A stretch of 5,433 nucleotides of DNA from CAYSWF01 sp964562905 (GCA_964562905.1 CAZLVG010000059.1:1-5433), one strand, 5' to 3'. Positions 1 to 5,344 are shown, counted from the first letter of the stretch. Notes: a model not told the origin generated them from the letters alone. Translations and numbers: made by a program.

Positions 1-35
1 GGGGTTAAAAGGAGGGTGATTTGACTTCCTTTTTT

Positions 36-70
36 TCACCCCCACCTAACCTCCCGTCAAGGGGAGGGAT
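36..70. repeat. C-rich/G-rich short hairpin repeat
   Basis: A C-rich stretch is followed by cctccc (50-55), the loop gtcaag and gggagg (62-67), giving a perfect 6-bp stem. The layout, a run of C's, a 'cctaacc' core and then a small C/G stem-loop, looks like the dispersed 'ccctaaccctctccc...gggagaggg' repeats seen in many bacterial intergenic regions. That resemblance is from memory and the copy is degenerate. A second pairing, gggtga (14-19) with tcaccc (36-41), lies just upstream. No coding potential is apparent. Confidence 0.4.
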
Positions 71-140
71 TGTAAGCGAAGGCTCTCTTAAGGAGGGACT
101 GTAAGCGGAGGCTCTCGTCAGGGGAGGGGATTAAACGACG
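57..140. repeat. Degenerate ~30-bp tandem repeat, about 2.5 copies
   Basis: Unit A (57-87) and unit B (88-116) share the order GGAGGGA-YTGTAAGCG-RAGGCTCTC with only a few substitutions and a 2-base length difference. A third, decayed unit begins at 117 (gtcaggggagggg) and loses similarity near 132. A fragment with the same ctctcaaggggag core appears at 5295-5307 at the other end of the window. Function unknown; it is read as non-coding tandem duplication. Confidence 0.6.
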
Positions 141-142
141 TT

Positions 143-162
143 CCCAGTTAGGTAGCAGTTAC
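143..162 (+). repeat. Dispersed 20-base motif, copy 1 (solo)
   Basis: cccagttaggtagcagttac matches the right terminal repeat at 2677-2696 at 18 of 20 positions, in the same orientation. It also matches the reverse complement of 2452-2471. Here it stands alone, without an opposite-facing partner of the same length nearby. Its right part (151-162) can fold onto 189-200. It may be a solo end left by an element like the one at 2451-2696, or an independent member of the same repeat family. Confidence 0.6.
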
Positions 163-200
163 TTCGGAGGCTTTTGACATAATTTGAGGTTGCTGCTACC
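151..200. repeat. Inverted repeat (8-bp perfect arm, extendable)
   Basis: ggtagcag (151-158) is the exact reverse complement of ctgctacc (193-200). Inward the pairing continues as one G-T pair, one mismatch and two more pairs (161-162 with 189-190), leaving a loop of about 26 bases. No T-run follows, so it is not a terminator. It could be a repeat-derived hairpin or an operator; the sequence does not say which. Confidence 0.45.
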
Positions 201-202
201 GT
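174..202 (+). promoter_or_regulatory. Possible sigma-70/sigma-A promoter for the transporter leader
   Basis: A perfect -35 hexamer TTGACA lies at 174-179. At the ideal 17-base spacing the -10 position (197-202) reads taccgt, which matches TATAAT at only three positions. A transcript from here would carry a 5' leader of about 250 bases, including the hairpins and terminator at 338-411, before the transporter start. The -35 is good and the -10 poor, so this is a candidate only. Confidence 0.3.
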
Positions 203-337
203 AGTGAGGCAAGTTTCAATTATGACTTACGGTATTAAAACTCATTGTTCGCCGCGACGGGCCTTGCTTGCCACCTTTATCACTGTCAGGCGTGCTGTGC
301 CCGCGCAAAAACAGTATTTATTAACGCCTCGGGGCTG

Positions 338-411
338 TTCAGGGAAACTGAAATAAGTTAACCAGCGGCTCGCTGACCATCCCCGGTGACGTTAACCGGG
401 GATGTTCTTTT
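338..411 (+). promoter_or_regulatory. Structured 5' leader of the ABC transporter, probable attenuator
   Basis: Three hairpins stand in a row: ttcag/ctgaa (338-342 with 348-352, loop ggaaa), cagcg/cgctg (363-367 with 371-375, loop of 3), and the 10-bp terminator stem at 378-404 followed by T's. Upstream, cgggg at 330-334 can pair with ccccg (381-385), the 5' arm of the terminator, so a mutually exclusive antiterminator fold is possible. The leader ends about 46 bases before the transporter start codon. This suggests transcription attenuation, by a ligand, protein or translation. I compared it by eye with common riboswitch cores (TPP, FMN, SAM, lysine, glycine, cobalamin, c-di-GMP, fluoride) and recognised none. 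Confidence 0.4.
378..411 (+). terminator. Intrinsic terminator inside the transporter leader
   Basis: catccccggt (378-387) pairs perfectly with accggggatg (395-404) across a 7-base loop, and ttctttt follows directly at 405-411. A GC-rich 10-bp stem plus T-run is a textbook Rho-independent terminator. No gene ends just upstream within the window, and the transporter start lies only about 46 bases downstream. It therefore either ends a non-coding or leader transcript as an attenuator, or closes an unseen upstream unit. Confidence 0.7.
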
Positions 412-457
412 ACAGGAAAATACTGGCTTCTTTTTAGAAGAGGAAAGGACCTTAAAG

Positions 458-2341
458 ATGAGCGATGCCGCAGAAGAAAGAGAAATTCCTGCCACCTGGC
501 GCGAATATCTCAAAGAAAGCGGGGAAACGGCCCGTGTATGCGGATGGGTGTGGAAAGAGTTGATATCACCTGCCAGCCGCCGGCGCACTAAGCGGCTGAT
601 TGTCTGGGCATTACTGTTAACTCTTATCCAGATGATCCAGCCTTGGATCACAAGCCACATCTTTAACAGCCTGATAACCCGGCAGAGCAGCGTTATATTG
701 GCGGCTTTCGGAGGTTTGTTTGTCTGTCTGGTAGCGCAAAGATTTGCCCGTTGGCGGCAGCAGACTCACTCCGAGTGGATATCAGGCGAAAACATGGGTG
801 TTATCGACCATGTCATCACCGACCGTTTCTTTGAAAAATCAGGCGGTCAGCACATCGAGGAGGGGTCATTGCTGAACGTGGCCAACATTGACAAAGGCCG
901 CTGGCGAGTAGTCAACATACAACAAATGCTTCTGTTTGAGGGTGTACTGACCCTCGCTACCCTGGTCATGGCTTTCCTTCTGCTGTTCATCTTGAGTCCG
1001 GTATCCGGCCTGATCATGGTATTAGTGCTGCTGCTTCACTTGGCCTACTCTATCTTTCTGAACCAGCGGGTGGTCCGGGAGTGTACGCCTATTGATACCG
1101 ATTTTCGCGCTCTTAACCGTCGTCGGGTGGAGCGCTGGGAGAAGATTGAGCGGGTCAAGACAAACGGCAAAGAAAGTGAGGAACTGGCTGAAATGGATCG
1201 GCGATGGGAAGGATTACTGGCGCGCGACCGCCGTTTCTGGTTTTGGCTCATCCGCGCGGCTCAAGGCCGCGGCTTGGCCAATAACGGGGGCTTGTTGCTG
1301 ATTATGGCCTATGGAGCCTGGCTGGTTTGGAGCCAGCAGTGGCTGGTCGGCGCCCTCTATCCTCTGTATATGTGGGCCAGCCGCGTGAGCGAGAACATCT
1401 GGCGCTTAAGCCAGCTGGAATACCAGCTCAACTGGAATATGCCTTCTGTGAGATCCATGATGGAAGCCGTGACTATTGAGCCTGATGTCACCTGGTCGCC
1501 TGGGGCGCCGGTGCTGTGCCACCAAAGTCCGGTCTCCCTGGTTTTCCGCGGCGTTTCCTACACCTATCCTCACGGCAGCAGCCAGAACGGCAGCCGGGGC
1601 AAGATGCCCCAGCCGGTTATAAGGGATGTAAACTTTGAAGTGCCGCCGGGAAAGAAAGTGGCCTTGATAGGGGACAGCGGCGCTGGCAAAACCACCATTA
1701 TGCGCCTGGCGCTGGGTTATATGTACCCGGACGACGGCTTCATCCAGGTTAACGGTTACAAGTTGCGCGAACTTAACCTGTCTTCCTGGATCCGTCTGGT
1801 GGGATACATTCCGCAACAGGCACAGGTGTTTGACGGATCCGTAAGGTATAACTTGACATACGGACTTACGGACCGTGAGCGGAAAGAGGTGACGGATGAC
1901 CGCCTATGGGAGCTTATGCGCTTGCTACAGGTTGATTTTCAGGGCCGCCTCGTTGACGGGCTTGATACCGTGGTGGGACGAAATGGCGTCAAGCTGTCAG
2001 GCGGCGAAGCGCAGCGCCTTATGATCGGGGCGGCGGCTGTTAAGGAACCGCTTTTCATGATCATTGACGAGGCTACCAGCAGCCTGGATTCTACCACGGA
2101 ACGGGCTGTCCAGCGGGGCCTGACCGAAGTGCTGAAAGGGGACGTGAGCGCTCTGGTCATTGCCCACCGGTTGAGCACGGTCAGGCACCTCTGCGACAAG
2201 TTTCTTGTTTTGTGCAGCACGGTCAACTTGGCCGGTGGCGAATCGCAGATAGAAGCCAGCGCTTCCAGTTTTGAGGAATTGTACGAAGCGTCACCAACCT
2301 TTCGGCGTCTGGCCACTGACCAAGGTGTACCGATAGGATAA
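458..2341 (+). CDS. ABC exporter half-transporter (fused membrane domain and ATPase)
   Basis: A 627-residue type IV (MsbA/ABCB-like) half-transporter, expected to work as a homodimer, or paired with another half, in the cytoplasmic membrane. Residues about 46-340 are the membrane domain, with hydrophobic segments near 46-66, 78-95, 158-180, 183-203 and 277-300. The ATPase domain follows: A-loop tyrosine around 368-370, Walker A GDSGAGKTT (405-413), Q-loop near Q453-Q454, signature LSGGE (513-517), Walker B FMIIDE (533-538), D-loop SSLD (541-544) and H-loop H570, so it should be catalytically competent. Oddities are a Gly/Ser-rich insertion at about 372-384 and a longer than usual tail after the H-loop. 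The ATG at 458 is chosen because aggaaagg (441-448) precedes it; a GTG at 386 in the same frame lies inside the leader terminator stem and is unlikely. It is insulated by a terminator on each side, with no operon partner. The substrate (lipid, peptide or drug) cannot be told. Confidence 0.93.
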   Translation: MSDAAEEREIPATWREYLKESGETARVCGWVWKELISPASRRRTKRLIVWALLLTLIQMIQPWITSHIFNSLITRQSSVILAAFGGLFVCLVAQRFARWRQQTHSEWISGENMGVIDHVITDRFFEKSGGQHIEEGSLLNVANIDKGRWRVVNIQQMLLFEGVLTLATLVMAFLLLFILSPVSGLIMVLVLLLHLAYSIFLNQRVVRECTPIDTDFRALNRRRVERWEKIERVKTNGKESEELAEMDRRWEGLLARDRRFWFWLIRAAQGRGLANNGGLLLIMAYGAWLVWSQQWLVGALYPLYMWASRVSENIWRLSQLEYQLNWNMPSVRSMMEAVTIEPDVTWSPGAPVLCHQSPVSLVFRGVSYTYPHGSSQNGSRGKMPQPVIRDVNFEVPPGKKVALIGDSGAGKTTIMRLALGYMYPDDGFIQVNGYKLRELNLSSWIRLVGYIPQQAQVFDGSVRYNLTYGLTDRERKEVTDDRLWELMRLLQVDFQGRLVDGLDTVVGRNGVKLSGGEAQRLMIGAAAVKEPLFMIIDEATSSLDSTTERAVQRGLTEVLKGDVSALVIAHRLSTVRHLCDKFLVLCSTVNLAGGESQIEASASSFEELYEASPTFRRLATDQGVPIG

Positions 2342-2353
2342 CGTACTCTCACC

Positions 2354-2391
2354 AGCCTTGACTTCCATTTTTAGGAAGCCAAGGCTTTTTT
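2354..2391 (+). terminator. Intrinsic terminator of the ABC transporter gene
   Basis: agccttg (2354-2360) pairs with caaggct (2380-2386), and after one A/C mismatch cttcc (2362-2366) pairs with ggaag (2374-2378). This encloses a 7-base loop, atttttta-like (2367-2373), and the T-run continues to 2391. It begins 13 bases after the stop codon, so the transporter is probably transcribed as a single-gene unit. Confidence 0.9.
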
Positions 2392-2451
2392 CTTGGTTGC
2401 AATATATCAGGCTTACCATCCTTAAGTACCCGCGCGGGTGCTTGAGGGGCC

Positions 2452-2471
2452 GTAACTGCCCCCTAACCGGG
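2452..2471 (-). repeat. Left terminal inverted repeat (dispersed motif copy 2)
   Basis: gtaactgccccctaaccggg is the reverse complement of the right-end repeat at 2677-2696, with two adjacent-region substitutions. It belongs to the same family as 143-162. Confidence 0.7.
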
Positions 2472-2483
2472 ATTGATAAATGG

Positions 2484-2522
2484 CGTCATTGCGAGGGAGC
2501 TTCAGCGACCGAAGCAATCCCG
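2484..2522 (+). repeat. Palindromic CGTCATTGCGAG...GAAGCAATC repeat, unit 1
   Basis: The unit starts cgtcattgcgaggg and ends gaagcaatcccg. Its two halves are partly complementary and can form a short imperfect hairpin. Repeats with this sequence are common in intergenic DNA of several bacterial groups and are often mistranslated as 'VIARSETTKQS'-like peptides; that is from memory. This copy has an altered centre (agcttcagcgacc). Confidence 0.8.
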
Positions 2523-2539
2523 TTGTCAACGCGCACCGC

Positions 2540-2575
2540 CGTCATTGCGAGGAGTGAAACGACGAAGCAATCCCG
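2540..2575 (+). repeat. Palindromic CGTCATTGCGAG...GAAGCAATC repeat, unit 2
   Basis: This is the best-preserved copy: cgtcattgcgaggagtgaaa, then cgacgaagcaatcccg. It has the same orientation as unit 1 and lies 17 bases after it. Confidence 0.85.
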
Positions 2576-2596
2576 ACGCAGGCTCTCTATCGTCAG

Positions 2597-2639
2597 AGAT
2601 TGCTTCGCCCGCCATACCGGCGGGCTCGCAATGACGACG
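2597..2639 (-). repeat. Palindromic repeat, unit 3, inverted and with a replaced centre
   Basis: Read on the - strand it begins cgtcgtcattgcgag and ends gcgaagcaatct, in the opposite sense to units 1 and 2. Its centre is a separate perfect stem, cccgcc (2608-2613) with ggcggg (2619-2624), loop ataccg-like. That GC palindrome replaces the usual ggagcgaagcga core. Confidence 0.8.
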
Positions 2640-2652
2640 TGGTTTACAGAGT

Positions 2653-2666
2653 CTCGCAATGACGAG
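2653..2666 (-). repeat. Palindromic repeat, unit 4, half copy only
   Basis: ctcgcaatgacgag matches the CGTCATTGCGAG end of the repeat on the - strand. The GAAGCAATC half is missing, so this is a truncated copy right next to the right terminal repeat. Confidence 0.6.
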
Positions 2667-2676
2667 ACTTTGCTTT

Positions 2677-2696
2677 CCCGGTTAGGCAGCAGTTAC
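2677..2696 (+). repeat. Right terminal inverted repeat (dispersed motif copy 3)
   Basis: cccggttaggcagcagttac pairs with 2452-2471 as an inverted repeat (18 of 20). It matches 143-162 in direct orientation (18 of 20, with two further matching T's upstream at 2675-2676 and 141-142). Confidence 0.7.
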
Positions 2697-2744
2697 AGGG
2701 GCTGGCTATACAAGAATAAATAATCCTGGTACTACTGAATTCGT

Positions 2745-2846
2745 ATGAAATTATTAATTACGGGCGGGGCGGGCCGCCAGCACGGCGCCCTAGCTCTGAC
2801 CTTAACAGTTAGCAGGTTATTTTCCGCGGTAACCGAAAGCCTATGA
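2745..2846 (+). pseudogene. 33-codon micro-ORF: remnant of a sugar-dehydratase N-terminus, or leader peptide of rfbB
   Basis: The ATG at 2745 opens a frame whose first ten residues, MKLLITGGAG, are the classic start of an NDP-sugar epimerase/dehydratase/reductase Rossmann fold. They nearly repeat the start of the next gene (MSKVLITGGAG). The frame then loses the family pattern (RQHGALALTLTVSRL...) and stops at 2844-2846, overlapping the rfbB start as ATGA. No clear ribosome binding site precedes it. It is most simply a fossil of a duplicated or replaced rml-type gene, with RmlB, RmlD or a related reductase as the possible source. A coupled leader peptide is the alternative. The similarity is too short to name the parent gene. 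Confidence 0.45.
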
Positions 2847-3847
2847 GTAAAGTCCTCATTACTGGAGGAGCCGGCTTCATCGGCAGCAACTTTATTCGCT
2901 ACTGGCTGGCCGAGCACCCGCAAGACTCCATCGTCAATCTTGATGTTTTAACTTACGCCGGCAATTTAGCCAACCTCAAAGACATTGAGGCCAATCCCCA
3001 TTACCGGTTTATCCAAGGCGATATCCGCGACGCCGAGCTGGTAGGGGGGTTAGTGAAAGAAACAGACATCATCGTCCACTTCGCCGCCGAATCCCACGTT
3101 GACCGTTCCATTCTGGGCCCCGGAGCTTTTGTGGAAACCAATATCAAAGGCACGTTTGTTTTACTGGAAGCCGCTCGCAAAAACAACACGCGCTTTCACC
3201 ACATTTCCACCGACGAAGTTTTCGGAGCTTTGCCGTTGGATACCGGAGAGAAGTTCACCGAAAATACAGCGTACGCGCCGCACAACCCTTACAGCGCTTC
3301 CAAAGCCGCCGCCGACCACCTAGCGCGTTCGTACCACGCCACTTTCGGTTTGCCCGTCACCATCACCAACTGCTCCAACAACTTCGGCCCTTACCAGCAT
3401 CCCGAAAAATTTATTTCCCGCATGATTACTAACCTGCTGGACGGGCAGCCGGTAAAAATCTACGGCGACGGGAAGTATGTGCGCGACTGGCTTCACGTCA
3501 GCGACCACTGCCGGGCTATTGACCTGGTCTTGCGAAAAGGAGAGCCGGGAGAGACTTATCTGGTAGGAGGAATGTCAAAAAATGTTAGCAATCTGCAGGT
3601 AGCAAAGCTGATACTGGCGTGCATGAATCTGAAGGAGGATAAGATTGAATCTGTCGCCGACCGCCCGGGGCACGACCGGCGCTACTCGGTGGACTGGAGC
3701 AAAATAAACAAACAGCTGGGCTGGCAGCCGCGGCATTCTTTCAAGCAGTGGCTGCGTAAGACCATTAAATGGTATCGGGAGAACGAAGCCTGGTGGCGGC
3801 CCTTAAAGCAGGGGGCTGAAGAAATTTACCGGAAATCGGGGCAATAA
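2843..3847 (+). CDS. rfbB: dTDP-glucose 4,6-dehydratase
   Basis: A 334-residue cytoplasmic RmlB/RfbB enzyme, full length for the family. It converts dTDP-glucose to dTDP-4-keto-6-deoxyglucose with bound NAD, the second step towards dTDP-rhamnose and other deoxysugars of surface polysaccharides. The sequence shows the NAD motif TGGAGFIGS (7-15), the ribose-binding acid D34, AAESHVDRS (81-89), the catalytic STDEVFG (122-128, with T123, D124, E125), the YSASK pair Y150/K154, NNFGPYQHPEK (179-189), YGDG (207-210), RDWLHV (214-219) and RPGHDRRY (274-281). All are signature features of this enzyme rather than of generic epimerases. The ATG at 2843 fits the family N-terminus, but its Shine-Dalgarno is weak (only gaaag at 2834-2838). 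It overlaps the upstream micro-ORF stop by four bases, so coupled translation is possible. No rmlA, rmlC or rmlD is adjacent in the window. Confidence 0.96.
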   Translation: MSKVLITGGAGFIGSNFIRYWLAEHPQDSIVNLDVLTYAGNLANLKDIEANPHYRFIQGDIRDAELVGGLVKETDIIVHFAAESHVDRSILGPGAFVETNIKGTFVLLEAARKNNTRFHHISTDEVFGALPLDTGEKFTENTAYAPHNPYSASKAAADHLARSYHATFGLPVTITNCSNNFGPYQHPEKFISRMITNLLDGQPVKIYGDGKYVRDWLHVSDHCRAIDLVLRKGEPGETYLVGGMSKNVSNLQVAKLILACMNLKEDKIESVADRPGHDRRYSVDWSKINKQLGWQPRHSFKQWLRKTIKWYRENEAWWRPLKQGAEEIYRKSGQ

Positions 3848-3869
3848 GGTTAAGTTGGTTTAATCGTTT

Positions 3870-3899
3870 TAACACCGCCCGTTTTAACATCGGGTGTTA
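3870..3899. repeat. Imperfect inverted repeat downstream of rfbB
   Basis: taacac (3870-3875) pairs with gtgtta (3894-3899), and ccg (3879-3881) with cgg (3891-3893), leaving a 3-base bulge. The block also contains a direct repeat, cgttttaaca, at 3865-3874 and 3880-3889. No T-run follows on either strand, so at best this is a weak or Rho-assisted terminator for rfbB. Confidence 0.4.
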
Positions 3900-3914
3900 G
3901 AAGAGCCGCGGCCT

Positions 3915-3937
3915 TCCCCGCGCCGTACGGCAGGGGA
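3915..3937. repeat. GC-rich imperfect hairpin in the rfbB-adenylyltransferase spacer
   Basis: tcccc (3915-3919) pairs with gggga (3933-3937), and inside a small internal loop gcc (3922-3924) pairs with ggc (3929-3931) around gtac. No T-run follows. With 3870-3899 it makes a structured 3' region between the two genes. Role unknown. Confidence 0.35.
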
Positions 3938-4020
3938 GTGCCTGGTTTAAATTATCCGGGATGGGGCCGCCGGCCGCGACAAGGATTCCAACGGCGGATT
4001 TGTGTGGTAGTATTAAGTAG

Positions 4021-4026
4021 TATAAT
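4021..4026 (+). promoter_or_regulatory. Perfect -10-like TATAAT directly abutting a start codon
   Basis: tataat at 4021-4026 touches the ATG at 4027. The best -35 candidates upstream (tttgtg/ttgtgt near 3999-4005, spacing 15-16) are poor. A transcript from this -10 would begin around 4032-4034, after the ATG, so either the box is a chance AT-rich match or the true start is internal. Confidence 0.25.
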
Positions 4027-5253
4027 ATGCCGGATTTATCGCGCAGGCTGAAGCCCGTCCAAGAAGGGGGCGGCCGCCCGCCCCGACCGCGGTTTTTTGA
4101 CTTGTCAAAAAATGAAGACCAGGACCGCTTGTCCCGGCTTCTGGAGGACCAGCCGCGCACTCGCGTAATAGACACTTACGAGACGCAGCTGGAGGAACTG
4201 TTTGTTCTTAACAACCCGTGGCTTAACCTGGATCCGCCCCAGAAAGAGAAAGAATTCGCCGCCCACAGAGACGAGCACTACGGCAAGCGGGAAGCGCACG
4301 AAGCGGGCCAGTGGGTACACCTTCCCTGGCGCCACGTTCTGCTTCACCTTTTGGACGACGCTGGCTTTCAGCAAGTGCGCACCGGCCGCAACCACGACCT
4401 CATCACCAAAGAGGAGCAGGAGAAATTTTACCACAGTACCGTAGCCGTAGCGGGTCTTTCCGTGGGCAACGGCTGCGCTTTGACCATTGTGCTGACCGGT
4501 GGCGGCAAGCACCTGAAGCTGGCTGATCCTGACACGCTGGAGCTTACTAATCTTAACCGCATCCGCGGCTCCATTGCCGAGCTGACCGAGCCCAAAGTGC
4601 ATATGTCGGCCCGCCAGATTTATGAGCTGGATCCTTACGCTGACCTCACCTTGTACACCGACGGCGTCACGCCGGAAAATATGGAGGAGTTCTGTGCCGG
4701 CGCCGACGTTCTCATCGACGAGATAGACAATTTAGAGATGAAAATTCGCCTGCGCCAGCAAGCGCAAAAAAACAAAACACCGGTTGTTATGGCTACCGAC
4801 AATGGCGACAGCGGCGTGCTTGATATTGAACGTTATGACCAAGATCAAAATATCATTCCCTTCCACGGCCGCGCCGGCGACAACATCGCCGAGCGAGTTA
4901 TTGGCAAAAAACTACCCCTGCCCGCTGTCGGGCAAATTATCGGCGGGGAAATATTAGGCTACGACATAGCCGAAGAGCGCACCGTGCGTTCCCTGCTGGA
5001 GATCGGCCGGTCTATTCCCACCTGGCCTCAACTGGGCACGGCCGCCACCTTGAACGGAGTGCTGGTGGCCGCGGCGGTGCGCCGGATACTGACCAACCAG
5101 CCGCTGATCGATGACCGCGCCGTGGCTTCCGTACCTTCACTGATAGAGCCGGGTTATAACGATCCCGACACGAGCAAAAAACGCCTGGCCCACGTCAAAA
5201 AAGCGGGCGAGCGATTTGACCGGCTGGTGGAAGACCTGCTTAAGGGGTCTTAG
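4027..5253 (+). CDS. ThiF/MoeB/HesA-family (E1-like) adenylyltransferase
   Basis: A 408-residue E1-like enzyme, which by family would use ATP to adenylate the C-terminus of a small carrier protein or a similar carboxylate in the cytoplasm. Residues about 137-265 are the Rossmann core: VAVAGLSVGNG (139-149), LADPDTLELTNLNRI (165-179), EPK (188-190) and DVLIDEIDN (227-235). Aligned by eye with MoeB, D167, R178, K190 and D231 fall on its D62, R73, K86 and D130, so ATP chemistry looks intact. No zinc CxxC pairs are present, and there are only two cysteines (C150, C223), so a thioester cysteine is not evident. Residues 20-135, with DTYETQLEELF (49-59) and RNHDLITKEEQ (121-131), form an extra N-terminal region. 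From memory this resembles mycobacterial Rv1355c/MoeY-type proteins, but without their C-terminal nitroreductase domain. ATG 4027 is the first possible start after an in-frame stop at 4018 and lacks a Shine-Dalgarno. The substrate is unknown. Confidence 0.88.
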   Translation: MPDLSRRLKPVQEGGGRPPRPRFFDLSKNEDQDRLSRLLEDQPRTRVIDTYETQLEELFVLNNPWLNLDPPQKEKEFAAHRDEHYGKREAHEAGQWVHLPWRHVLLHLLDDAGFQQVRTGRNHDLITKEEQEKFYHSTVAVAGLSVGNGCALTIVLTGGGKHLKLADPDTLELTNLNRIRGSIAELTEPKVHMSARQIYELDPYADLTLYTDGVTPENMEEFCAGADVLIDEIDNLEMKIRLRQQAQKNKTPVVMATDNGDSGVLDIERYDQDQNIIPFHGRAGDNIAERVIGKKLPLPAVGQIIGGEILGYDIAEERTVRSLLEIGRSIPTWPQLGTAATLNGVLVAAAVRRILTNQPLIDDRAVASVPSLIEPGYNDPDTSKKRLAHVKKAGERFDRLVEDLLKGS

Positions 5254-5259
5254 CCCTGT

Positions 5260-5290
5260 GGTGGCTTGACTTTCCTCTTCACTTGCCACC
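5260..5290. repeat. Inverted repeat after the adenylyltransferase stop
   Basis: ggtggc (5260-5265) pairs with gccacc (5285-5290) across a 19-base pyrimidine-rich loop, starting 6 bases after the stop codon. Without a T-run it is a weak terminator candidate at best. Confidence 0.35.
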
Positions 5291-5344
5291 TGGTCTCTCA
5301 AGGGGAGTAAAGTAATTAAGCCTTTAGTGGATAAAAGCTTTTTC

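Larger units (their letters stand above)
2451..2696. mobile_element. Probable MITE-like non-autonomous element of about 245 bp
   Basis: The segment is bounded by 20-base terminal inverted repeats (2452-2471 and 2677-2696) that match at 18 of 20 positions when one is reverse-complemented. Just outside, aggggc occurs at 2445-2450 and again at 2697-2702, a possible 6-bp target duplication; the left copy leaves one extra base (2451) before the inverted repeat. Inside are several CGTCATTGCGAG...GAAGCAATC palindromic units and no plausible gene. It lies between a terminator and the rfbB upstream region, a harmless landing site. No transposase is present, so any movement would need help in trans. 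The alternative is a composite of REP-like repeats whose outer ends match by shared repeat ancestry. Confidence 0.5.

Noticed and set aside
57..116. Possible CRISPR array from the regularly spaced similar units
   Set aside because: The units abut with no unique spacers between them, there are only about two and a half of them, and no cas gene is present; this is a plain tandem duplication.
386..457. Upstream GTG start that would lengthen the transporter by 24 residues
   Set aside because: The GTG lies inside the terminator stem and has no ribosome binding site, while the ATG at 458 has a good one and gives a normal N-terminus.
1406..1816. 136-codon open frame on the - strand within the transporter
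   Set aside because: It lies opposite the ATPase domain, which has all its motifs; no start signal or recognisable protein feature is seen on this strand.
2484..2666. Possible CRISPR array from the four GTCATTGCGAG repeats
   Set aside because: Units are in both orientations, the gaps between them are unequal and the copies have diverged, which fits dispersed palindromic repeats.
2358..2723. 121-codon open frame on the + strand between the transporter and rfbB
   Set aside because: It starts inside the transporter's terminator and runs through the palindromic repeats, giving peptide bits such as VIARSETTKQS and DCFARHTGGLAMT that are known mistranslations of this repeat. It has no ribosome binding site and no domain.
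4105..4602. 165-codon open frame on the - strand within the adenylyltransferase
   Set aside because: It lies opposite the conserved E1 core, its composition is that of a codon shadow, and no domain is visible.
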